Made by a program: the position numbers and the translations under genes. This document shows, piece after piece, positions 7,489-13,974 of a stretch of DNA of 15,696 nt. The stretch's first letter is position 1. Each line of letters starts with the position of its first letter. The notes beneath the pieces are model-generated. The model was not told where the DNA came from. It saw only the letters and a program-made list of their open reading frames with translations, and ran no database searches. This DNA is from Methanobacterium sp. (GTDB lineage Archaea > Methanobacteriota > Methanobacteria > Methanobacteriales > Methanobacteriaceae), in the NCBI GenBank assembly GCA_003164415.1, contig PLTK01000035.1, forward strand, positions 1-15,696, given 5' to 3'.

Positions 7489-8352
7489 TTAAATTCTTAT
7501 AAATCCTTGTTCTTCAATTATTTTCTGACCATCGGAGGTTATAAAATCTACAAATTCTTTCAGAACACTATTTTCATTGTTACATAAAACAAGGGTTATT
7601 AAATGTTGGGTATCATTCTTTAAAATGGATGAACCTTCTGCAAAACTATGGTTAAGAAAAGTGTACAGATCAGAATTTTCCTGAACGGCTTTTAAAGCAG
7701 AATAGGGAGAATTAACTAATTTAACTATTTCATAATTTATTTTAATATTATCCATGGTATTCCAAGCTAATCTCTGAGAAGAATCGGGTATTTCCAGGAA
7801 ATTTTTCCCATTCAAATCCTCTACACTGTTAACAGGGACATTATTTTTGGAAACAAGTACCAAATAATCATAGGCAACTGGGGTGAAGTCCAAATCATAC
7901 ATGAACGCTCTAACAGGGTCATCTAATGTTAAAATGTCTACCATATCTTTTCGAGCTAATTCTAGAGCACTTTGGTCATCTGTATGATATATTGTTGCAT
8001 CAAGTGAATATTCCTCTGCTAAAACTTCCATTAAACCTGTGGATATGTGCCCTCCACAAATAACGGGTTTCTTCCGATCTTCCAATCGTTTCATGTATTT
8101 TTCATATCTTTTGAGAATTTTTAACCCATTTTCTGTTAGGCCCGAACCTGCACCTGTTGTCTCTATCAACCGAAAACCAAACTTTTCTTCAGATTCTTTT
8201 ATACGGCGGTTTAGAACAGAATGTGAGATCCCCAATCTTTTTGCAGCTTCTCGTTGGGACCATGTTTTTGAAACACATTTAAGAGTGTCAAATATTTTGT
8301 AACTGAATTCATTCCCATCAATTATCATATTCAGTCTAAGATTAAATTTCAT
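7489..8352 (-). CDS. ModE/LysR-like transcriptional regulator with PBP-like effector domain
   Basis: A 287-residue DNA-binding protein. Residues 20-80 form a winged helix-turn-helix of the ModE/LysR type (WSQREAAKRLGISHSVLNRRI, then a wing with GAGSGLTENGLKIL). From residue 95 onward a type-2 periplasmic-binding-protein-like domain follows (CGGHISTGLMEVLAEEY, then DQSALELARKDMVDILTLDDP, then LVLVSKNNVPVNSVEDLNGK), which probably binds a small ligand. There is no signal peptide, so it acts in the cytoplasm. The start at 8352 has only a weak SD (GGT, 8358-8356); an ATG at 8328 is an alternative. It is divergent from hxlB. Archaeal proteins of this build are often linked to molybdate or tungstate, and cofactor genes lie nearby, but the ligand and targets here are inference. 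Confidence 0.82.
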   Translation of the reverse strand: MKFNLRLNMIIDGNEFSYKIFDTLKCVSKTWSQREAAKRLGISHSVLNRRIKESEEKFGFRLIETTGAGSGLTENGLKILKRYEKYMKRLEDRKKPVICGGHISTGLMEVLAEEYSLDATIYHTDDQSALELARKDMVDILTLDDPVRAFMYDLDFTPVAYDYLVLVSKNNVPVNSVEDLNGKNFLEIPDSSQRLAWNTMDNIKINYEIVKLVNSPYSALKAVQENSDLYTFLNHSFAEGSSILKNDTQHLITLVLCNNENSVLKEFVDFITSDGQKIIEEQGFIRI

Positions 8353-8612
8353 TTGACCACGTTTTTAAAGATTAATGATATTATATTCAACAAGAAATTG
8401 GCTATTAATAAAGTTACTATATTTAATAGGGGTTTTTAAATTTTTATAGTATGATTCTCTTGATATTATATATATAGAACTATAACAAGATTGAGTATAA
8501 ATATGCATTAAAGATCAAAATATTAAATCTATATGATAGAATCTGAAATCTTATTTAAAAAGATTAAGAATAGAAGTGACTTTACAGTAATAATCCTTTA
8601 TCTGGTGTACAC
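8353..8612. promoter_or_regulatory. Divergent promoter region between the regulator and hxlB
   Basis: This 260-nt, very AT-rich region must carry both promoters. For hxlB, TTATTTAAAA (8551-8560) is the best TATA candidate, about 53 nt before the start. It lies inside an inverted repeat AATCTT (8547-8552) / AAGATT (8560-8565) that could be an operator. TATATATATAG near 8465-8475 is another candidate. GGTGT (8604-8608) is the hxlB SD. I see no small gene or structured RNA. Confidence 0.45.
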
Positions 8613-9197
8613 ATGATTTTAAACGAAGCAATAGAAGAAATAGTGGATAATATAATGGTAGTTTCGGATGAAACGAATGAAGAAAGTGTCAATGAAATGA
8701 TGGACATTTTAACCTCTTCAAAAAATGTCTTTGTTATTGGACAAGGAAGATCTGGTCTTGTTGCAAGGGCTTTTGCAATGCGGCTAATGCATTTAGGTAT
8801 AGGTGTATATGTTGTTGGGGAGACAATAACTCCTGCAATAGATGATGATGATTGTCTTCTAGCAATTTCAGGCTCGGGAGAAACCAGTTACATCATAAGC
8901 ACTGCAAAAATTGCGAAAATGAGGGATGCTAAGATTGTTGCAGTTACATCATACAGTGAATCTACACTTGGAAAAATGTCCGACTTGGTTATACACATCA
9001 AAGGAAGAACTAAAGTCGATTCAGAAAAGAATTATATTAAAAGACAGATGGATGGTAAACATTTATCACTTTCACCTTTAGGAACATTGTTTGAAGTATC
9101 TACTCTCATATTCTTAGATGCCCTAATAGCTCAACTTATGGATAAAATGGGAAAAACAGAGGATGATTTAAAGAAGAGGCATACTGTCCTTGAATAA
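8613..9197 (+). CDS. hxlB: 6-phospho-3-hexuloisomerase (SIS domain)
   Basis: The enzyme interconverts D-arabino-3-hexulose 6-phosphate and fructose 6-phosphate. In methanogens the pair hexulose-phosphate synthase plus this isomerase runs in reverse to supply ribulose 5-phosphate, replacing the missing oxidative pentose phosphate route. The protein has 194 residues and is one SIS domain. VFVIGQGRSGLVARAFAMRL (39-58) is the sugar-phosphate loop, LLAISGSGETSYI (82-94) is the second signature, and the C-terminal half ends in SLSPLGTLFEVSTLIFLDAL. SD GGTGT lies 4 nt before the ATG. It stands alone on the plus strand, divergent from the regulator. No hexulose-phosphate synthase is seen in the window, and in many methanogens that activity is fused to Fae elsewhere. 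Confidence 0.92.
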   Translation: MILNEAIEEIVDNIMVVSDETNEESVNEMMDILTSSKNVFVIGQGRSGLVARAFAMRLMHLGIGVYVVGETITPAIDDDDCLLAISGSGETSYIISTAKIAKMRDAKIVAVTSYSESTLGKMSDLVIHIKGRTKVDSEKNYIKRQMDGKHLSLSPLGTLFEVSTLIFLDALIAQLMDKMGKTEDDLKKRHTVLE

Positions 9198-9206
9198 TTC
9201 ATCCTA

Positions 9207-9226
9207 TTTTTTTTTAAATTTTTTTT
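9207..9226 (+). terminator. Double T-tract after hxlB
   Basis: T9 at 9207-9215 and T8 at 9219-9226 begin 10 nt past the hxlB stop, in the 40-nt convergent gap before fdhD. These are two consecutive archaeal-type U-tract stops. No matching T-tract is visible for fdhD on the minus strand in this gap. Confidence 0.6.
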
Positions 9227-9237
9227 ATATTCCAAAT

Positions 9238-9990
9238 TTAGAATGATATTCTTTGAGGGTGTGTATAAATATTAAACCGTTTGCCCCTAACAAATCCTAT
9301 CATGGTTATTCGTGCTTCATCAGCAACGGAAAAACCCGATGTTGTAGGAGCTGCATTAGAAGCTATAATTGGTATGCCTACTCTTGCAATTTTTATTAAC
9401 ATATCTGCGGGCATCCTACCACTGTATACTATGAAACTTTTAGAGAAATCATATTTTTTAATTGCAGCGGCTCCAATAACCTTATCAACTGCTACATGTC
9501 TACTAACATCTTCTATTGATATGAAATTATCTTCATAAACAAGTCCAGCTATATGTGTTCCTCCAGTAGCTTTCCAAACAACTGCTTCCTTTTTTAAACT
9601 GGCAAATGCTTCTAATAAATCATCTTTATTTATGGTGTAATCGGATTTTACTTTTCCAACGAATTCTATTTTAGTTCTCCATCCGCCAAAACAATCAGAT
9701 CCAACAACCAGTTCTTTTCTTATATCAAAATCAGCTAAATCAATTTCAGCTTTTATAATATTTTCGTCTATTGAAATGTTAGTAATGTTATCTACAGATC
9801 CAGTTAAACCTTCACCAAGGAGATATCCTACTGTAAATTCTCTAAGAGAGTTAGGACTAATCGAAAATCTTCTAGTAAAATTGTCATTAATAGTCATCTC
9901 TATTTCTTCATCATTCACTATTGTTTCCATTACCTCGGAAGATTCCCCTTCATATCTAATTGCTTTCACTCGTTTAACCATTTCCAACAT
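9238..9990 (-). CDS. fdhD: Formate dehydrogenase accessory sulfurtransferase FdhD
   Basis: FdhD passes sulfur from a cysteine desulfurase to the bis-pterin molybdenum or tungsten cofactor, which formate dehydrogenase needs for activity. The 250-residue protein shows the family hallmarks: EFTVGYLLGEGL (51-62), TGGTHIAGL (142-150), EDVSRHVAVDKVIGAA (160-175), SGRMPADMLIKIARVGIPI (190-208), SNAAPTTSGFSVADEARITMIGFVRG (211-236) and a C-terminal NIYTHPQRI. The sulfur-carrying loop reads GSDCFGGW, with a single Cys100 rather than the CXXC of the E. coli protein. The ATG at 9990 is supported by GGAG (10003-10000) 9 nt upstream. It lies downstream of the CMD-like gene on the same strand after about 96 nt. 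Its presence supports a formate dehydrogenase role for the FdhA-like gene at the right edge. Confidence 0.93.
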   Translation of the reverse strand: MLEMVKRVKAIRYEGESSEVMETIVNDEEIEMTINDNFTRRFSISPNSLREFTVGYLLGEGLTGSVDNITNISIDENIIKAEIDLADFDIRKELVVGSDCFGGWRTKIEFVGKVKSDYTINKDDLLEAFASLKKEAVVWKATGGTHIAGLVYEDNFISIEDVSRHVAVDKVIGAAAIKKYDFSKSFIVYSGRMPADMLIKIARVGIPIIASNAAPTTSGFSVADEARITMIGFVRGKRFNIYTHPQRISF

Positions 9991-10032
9991 TATTAATGAC
10001 TCCTTAATTAAATAAATTATTATTACTATTTT

Positions 10033-10045
10033 TAAAACCGTTTTA
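10033..10045. promoter_or_regulatory. Perfect 6-1-6 palindrome upstream of fdhD
   Basis: TAAAAC-C-GTTTTA lies 43 nt before the fdhD start, in the gap after the CMD-like gene. In the minus sense it overlaps a TATA-like TTTTAAAAA. It could be an operator, a TATA region, or chance in AT-rich DNA. I did not find a second copy at the other promoters in the window. Confidence 0.3.
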
Positions 10046-10086
10046 GGGTTAAAAAATAAGAATAGGATTGTATATGTTTCTTAATT

Positions 10087-10416
10087 TTAATCTTCGAGTA
10101 GATCATCAATCCAAGAAATTGCTGCTGCAACGTTAGGAAAACCTATTGTACTTGTAAGAAGTAAAATTGTTTGGTAAATCTCATCTGAGGATGCTCCAAG
10201 ATCAATTGCCCTTCTTGCATGGCTGTGAACAGCACCTTCAGATCTTATGGCTGCTGATGCGGCAAGTTGTATTAATTGTGAGGTTTTATCATCAATAGGG
10301 CCTAATTCTTTTACTACACGTCCAAGATCACCTAAAACATCCCCATATTTCTCGTATCTTCTCCCAATACTAACATAGTGTTTTGGTAATTTTTGATTAG
10401 ATTTTTCATTTGACAA
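10087..10416 (-). CDS. Carboxymuconolactone decarboxylase (CMD)-family protein
   Basis: A small, all-helical protein of 109 residues with the CMD fold (SQLIQLAASAAIRSEGAVHSHARRAIDLGASSDEIYQTILL). The core reads E60-G-A-V-H-S-H66, so the CXXC redox pair of AhpD-type members is absent; there is no cysteine in the whole protein. That points to the decarboxylase-like or orphan branch rather than to a peroxide-reducing AhpD. I choose the TTG at 10416 because GGAGG lies 8 nt upstream; the ATG at 10425 directly abuts that SD and cannot be used well. It is divergent from the nuoE-like gene and upstream of fdhD on the same strand. The true substrate is unknown. It may belong to the same redox unit, but only position suggests that. 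Confidence 0.82.
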   Translation of the reverse strand: MSNEKSNQKLPKHYVSIGRRYEKYGDVLGDLGRVVKELGPIDDKTSQLIQLAASAAIRSEGAVHSHARRAIDLGASSDEIYQTILLLTSTIGFPNVAAAISWIDDLLED

Positions 10417-10574
10417 ATAGATCATCCTCCAAATTTTTATACAAATCTAAATAATAAACTCTAACTATATTCTTACCTTGATCCAATATATTTTTAGAGT
10501 AATGAGTTTATAAAAGACAAAAACCATACCATAAATTTAAATCATAAATCCAATTTTTTAAGTGGAGAATTTTA
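10417..10574. promoter_or_regulatory. Divergent promoter region between the CMD gene and the nuoE-like gene
   Basis: For the plus strand, TTTATAAAAG (10507-10516) is a good TATA box, which would start transcripts near 10536, and GGAG (10564-10567) is the SD 7 nt before the ATG at 10575. An inverted repeat ACTCTAA (10458-10464) / TTAGAGT (10494-10500) with a 29-nt centre lies just upstream of the TATA box and could bind a regulator. The minus-strand SD GGAGG serves the CMD gene. Confidence 0.5.
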
Positions 10575-11027
10575 ATGAGTAAAAGCTTAAATGAAATTTT
10601 ATCAACTTTTAATGGGAATAAATCGGAATTAATCCCAATTTTACAGGATATACAATCTAATATAGGTTATCTGCCCGAAGACGCTATTATAAAAGTATCA
10701 AAATTTACCCGGGTCCCTGAAAGTGAGATATATGGGGTTGCAACCTTTTACACTCAGTTCAGGTTTTTACCAGTGGGTAAAAAACATATAATGGTTTGTA
10801 AGGGAACTGCATGTCATGTTAAGGGAGCTCCTCAAATTATAGAGGGGATAGAAAGACATCTGGATATTAAAGAGGGAGACGTTACCTTTGATTTGGAGTA
10901 CTCTTTGGAATCTGTTGGTTGTTTAGGTTGCTGTGCACTGGCCCCTTGTGCAATGATAAATGAAGAAGTAGAATCTAATCTTACATTAAAGGATGTTAAA
11001 AAGATATTCTCAAGAATGAAAAAATAA
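10575..11027 (+). CDS. nuoE: NuoE/HydC-like [2Fe-2S] thioredoxin-fold subunit
   Basis: A 150-residue subunit that carries one [2Fe-2S] cluster and sits next to the flavin subunit in complex I, bifurcating hydrogenases and NAD-linked formate dehydrogenases. It begins with the usual helical domain (LIPILQDIQSNIGYLPEDAI, SEIYGVATFYTQF). The thioredoxin-like domain has the four cluster ligands as Cys75, Cys80 (CKGTAC), Cys116 and Cys120 (CLGCC). Length and order are standard. SD GGAG lies 7 nt before the ATG. The NuoF-like gene follows on the same strand after 91 nt, and the two very probably form a module. In a methanogen this module is not part of a classical complex I. The FdhA-like subunit at the right edge is the likely partner. 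Confidence 0.93.
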   Translation: MSKSLNEILSTFNGNKSELIPILQDIQSNIGYLPEDAIIKVSKFTRVPESEIYGVATFYTQFRFLPVGKKHIMVCKGTACHVKGAPQIIEGIERHLDIKEGDVTFDLEYSLESVGCLGCCALAPCAMINEEVESNLTLKDVKKIFSRMKK

Positions 11028-11080
11028 TTCTAACGAAAAATAATGTTAAAATTATTAAATCTGATTTTTGTTGTAAACTA

Positions 11081-11110
11081 TTTTATAAAAATATTAAATC
11101 ATCAAAAGGT
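11081..11110 (+). promoter_or_regulatory. Possible TATA box and SD of the nuoF-like gene
   Basis: TTTTATAAAA (11081-11090) lies 28 nt before the ATG at 11119, a spacing that would give a very short leader. AAGGT (11106-11110) is an SD 8 nt before the start. The gene may have its own promoter in addition to reading through from the nuoE-like gene. This is weak evidence. Confidence 0.3.
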
Positions 11111-11118
11111 AATAATAA

Positions 11119-12984
11119 ATGAATTTCAACGAATTATTTAATGAATCTGTGGAAGAGTATGACTCGTTAATTTCAGGTACCACTCCTGTGATATTAGTGG
11201 GTTCTGCTACTTGTGGAAAGTCTGCAGGAGCCAAAGAAATATCAGCAGCCTTTAAGGCGGAACTTGAAGAACAGAATGTAATGGCCGAAGTCATTGATGT
11301 GGGATGCATAGGCCTATGTTATTTAGAACCAATAGTTACCGTAATTAAAGAAGGAATGCCGGCTATATTCTATGGGGATGTGACATCGAAACAGGCTAAG
11401 CAACTGGTGAATGATTATATTATAGGTAATAATCCCATGATAGAGTCCGCCTTGGGAACTTTTGGAGATAAAAAAGTCGAAGGGATTCCTAACCTCTTTG
11501 ATATTCCAGTTATGAAACCACAAATTCGCAGGATACTTCGTAACTGCGGATTCATCGACCCAGATAACATCAAACATTATATTGCTAGGAATGGTTATAA
11601 AGGATTGAAAAATACACTCGACATAAAACCCGGAGAAGTTATAGAAAAGATTAAAAAGTCTGGTTTGAGGGGTAGAGGAGGAGCAGGTTTTCCTACTTGG
11701 ATGAAATGGCAGTTTTGTGTTGATTCTAAAGAAGAAGAAAACTATCTAATCTGTAATGCTGATGAAGGAGATCCTGGTGCATTCATGAATAGATCGCTTC
11801 TGGAAAGTGATCCTCATTCTGTTCTTGAGGGGATCGTAATCGCAGCATATGCTATTGGTGCTAAGGAAGGATACATATACTGTAGAGCAGAGTATCCACT
11901 TGCTCTAGAAAGATTGAAACATGCAATATCTGAAATGAAGAATCTAGGATTTTTAGGTGAAAATATTTTAGGTTCAGGATTTAATTTGGATATAAAAATA
12001 AAAGAAGGTGCAGGAGCATTTGTATGTGGTGAGGAAACGGCTTTAATAGCTTCTATTGAAGGAAAAAGGGGAATGCCACGTACAAGGCCTCCTTTTCCAA
12101 CAACTTCTGGTCTTTGGGGAAAACCCACAGTTATAAACAACGTAGAAACCATGGCCAGTGTATCACTTATTATGCAGGCAGGGTCTGATGCATTTGTAGA
12201 ACATGGTACGCGTGATAGTAAGGGCACTAAAACATTTTCATTGGTTGGAAATGTAAAAAACACCGGTCTGATAGAAGTTCCTCTTGGAACAACTCTTAAA
12301 CAAGTCATTAATGAAATTGGTGGTGGAATAGTCAAAGATGGTATATTTAAAGCTGTACAGATAGGAGGCCCATCGGGAGGTTGTATACCTGAATCATACT
12401 TGGACACCAAGATAGATTATGATTCATTGACAATGGCCGGAGCTATCATGGGTTCTGGAGGATTGGTTGTAATGGATCAGAACAGCTGCATGGTTGATGT
12501 TGCCCGTTATTTCTTGGAATTCATCCAGAACGAATCATGCGGTAAATGCGTGCCATGTAGACTTGGCACAAAACAAATGCTAGATATTCTAACCGACATA
12601 ACAATTGGAAAAGGTAAATCTGGAGATATAGAACTTCTTTTAGAGTTGGCTGGTGGAGTTAAAGATGGATCACTCTGTGGACTTGGACAAACATCTCCAA
12701 ATCCAATATTGACTACAATTAAATATTTTAAGAATGAATACGATGCACACATCACTGATAAAAGATGTCCTGCATTGTTATGTAAGGAATTGATAAATTA
12801 TCATGTTATTGACGAGAAGTGTAAAGGATGTATGTTATGTTTCAGATCATGTCCTGTAGGTGCAATATCTGGTAGTAAAAAAGAAGTACACAGCGTAAAT
12901 ACGGATAAATGTATAAAATGTGGTACTTGTATTGAACTCTGTTCTGGCATGTACAATGCAATTGAAAGGGTGCACAAGTACTAA
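11119..12984 (+). CDS. nuoF: NuoF/HydB-like FMN and NAD(P)H-binding Fe-S subunit
   Basis: A 621-residue diaphorase subunit passing electrons between NAD(P)H, FMN and Fe-S clusters. Its domain order follows bifurcating hydrogenase HydB/HndC. A thioredoxin-like [2Fe-2S] domain (1-100; TCGKSAGA with Cys32, GCIGLC with Cys63 and Cys67) is followed by the FMN/NADH core (GLRGRGGAGFPTWMKWQ at 182-198, NADEGDPGAFMNRS at 213-226, GAGAFVCGEETALI at 297-310). Then come the [4Fe-4S] ligands Cys474, 477, 480 and 520, and a C-terminal two-cluster ferredoxin (Cys568, 571, 574, 578 and 598, 601, 604, 608). The N- and C-terminal additions are absent from ordinary complex I NuoF. NADH or NADPH is expected from the family; the preference cannot be read. 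It follows the nuoE-like gene and converges on moaA. Confidence 0.93.
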   Translation: MNFNELFNESVEEYDSLISGTTPVILVGSATCGKSAGAKEISAAFKAELEEQNVMAEVIDVGCIGLCYLEPIVTVIKEGMPAIFYGDVTSKQAKQLVNDYIIGNNPMIESALGTFGDKKVEGIPNLFDIPVMKPQIRRILRNCGFIDPDNIKHYIARNGYKGLKNTLDIKPGEVIEKIKKSGLRGRGGAGFPTWMKWQFCVDSKEEENYLICNADEGDPGAFMNRSLLESDPHSVLEGIVIAAYAIGAKEGYIYCRAEYPLALERLKHAISEMKNLGFLGENILGSGFNLDIKIKEGAGAFVCGEETALIASIEGKRGMPRTRPPFPTTSGLWGKPTVINNVETMASVSLIMQAGSDAFVEHGTRDSKGTKTFSLVGNVKNTGLIEVPLGTTLKQVINEIGGGIVKDGIFKAVQIGGPSGGCIPESYLDTKIDYDSLTMAGAIMGSGGLVVMDQNSCMVDVARYFLEFIQNESCGKCVPCRLGTKQMLDILTDITIGKGKSGDIELLLELAGGVKDGSLCGLGQTSPNPILTTIKYFKNEYDAHITDKRCPALLCKELINYHVIDEKCKGCMLCFRSCPVGAISGSKKEVHSVNTDKCIKCGTCIELCSGMYNAIERVHKY

Positions 12985-13020
12985 TTTATTTTAATTAGAA
13001 AAATTAAGATAATTAAATCT

Positions 13021-13974
13021 TTAACTACATTTATCCGTAAAATAGGGCTCTCTATTTCCAATTGCCTTTAAAAACACTTTTTTCAGTTCTTCGTCTGAAA
13101 ATCCACTGCGCATGGGTTCTATAAGATCTACTAAATTATCATTTCTAAGAAGACATGGTTTTATTTTCCCATCTGGTGTTATTCTGAGTCGAGTACAGTT
13201 TTTACAAAACTCTGTATTGTCCATCGGTCTAACAATTTCGATCTCTCCACCATTAACAAAATATTTTTTCCTATCTTGCATGAATCTACGAGTTTTCACA
13301 CGATTTGATATTTTAGTCAACTCATTTTCCAGTTCACCCATATCATAGTGATATTCATCAAAAAATTCCGATTCTTGACAGTTTTCAGTTTTTAAAAGTT
13401 CTATAAGCTGCAATATTGCACCTGTATCTTTACAAAACCGGAACATATCCCATATTTCATCGTCATTAATCCCTTTCATAACTACCATGTTAACTTTAAC
13501 AGGATTTAATCCAGCTTTAACAGCCTTTTCAATACCCTTCTTTGCAAGCCCCATATAATCTCTTTTAGTTATGCGTTTATATGTCTCAGGATTTAATGTA
13601 TCAAAGCTCACATTAACACGTGTAAGTCCAGCATTATAGAGTTGTTCTGCATATTTACCTAGAAGAACTCCATTAGTTGTTAGTGATATGTCACGAAAAC
13701 CAACTGATGATATTTTAGTCACGATATCTACTATATCCTCACGTATTAAAGGTTCGCCTCCTGAAAGTCTTATCTTCTCTATTCCAATTTCCTTGGCCAC
13801 CTTCACAATTCTTTGCATTTCATTGGATGTCATTTCATAGTTCTCTGGAACTATGCCATCGTGATGACAGTAAAAACATTTTACATTGCAACGGTTTGTA
13901 ATAGAAATTCTCAGGGAGATTAAAGGCCTTTCAAATTTGTCCCTTACCTTTTCTTCTATTTTAATATCTTTCAT
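13021..13974 (-). CDS. moaA: GTP 3',8-cyclase MoaA
   Basis: MoaA is the radical-SAM enzyme that starts molybdopterin synthesis by converting GTP to 3',8-cyclo-GTP. The protein has 317 residues. The SAM cluster is CNVKCFYC (Cys29, 33, 36), RLSGGEPLIR (69-78) is the SAM-binding Gly motif, SFDTLNPETYKRIT (123-136) is a family signature, and the second, substrate-binding cluster is Cys257, 260 and 274 (CKNCTRLRITPDGKIKPC). The protein ends in TDKCS and lacks the C-terminal Gly-Gly of bacterial MoaA. The ATG at 13974 overlaps the end of mobB by 14 nt and has no clear SD, which points to translational coupling in a mobB-moaA operon. Cofactor made here would serve the FdhA-like enzyme encoded divergently next door. 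Confidence 0.94.
   Translation of the reverse strand: MKDIKIEEKVRDKFERPLISLRISITNRCNVKCFYCHHDGIVPENYEMTSNEMQRIVKVAKEIGIEKIRLSGGEPLIREDIVDIVTKISSVGFRDISLTTNGVLLGKYAEQLYNAGLTRVNVSFDTLNPETYKRITKRDYMGLAKKGIEKAVKAGLNPVKVNMVVMKGINDDEIWDMFRFCKDTGAILQLIELLKTENCQESEFFDEYHYDMGELENELTKISNRVKTRRFMQDRKKYFVNGGEIEIVRPMDNTEFCKNCTRLRITPDGKIKPCLLRNDNLVDLIEPMRSGFSDEELKKVFLKAIGNREPYFTDKCS

Noticed and set aside
8460..8480. TATATATA run as the hxlB promoter
   Set aside because: It lies over 130 nt from the start codon. A closer TATA candidate at 8551 fits better, although the run could belong to a second start site.
11814..12410. Minus-strand 198-residue frame within the nuoF-like gene
   Set aside because: It is the antisense shadow of the FMN/NAD(H)-binding core; the composition is Pro/Ser/Thr-rich and there is no SD or promoter.
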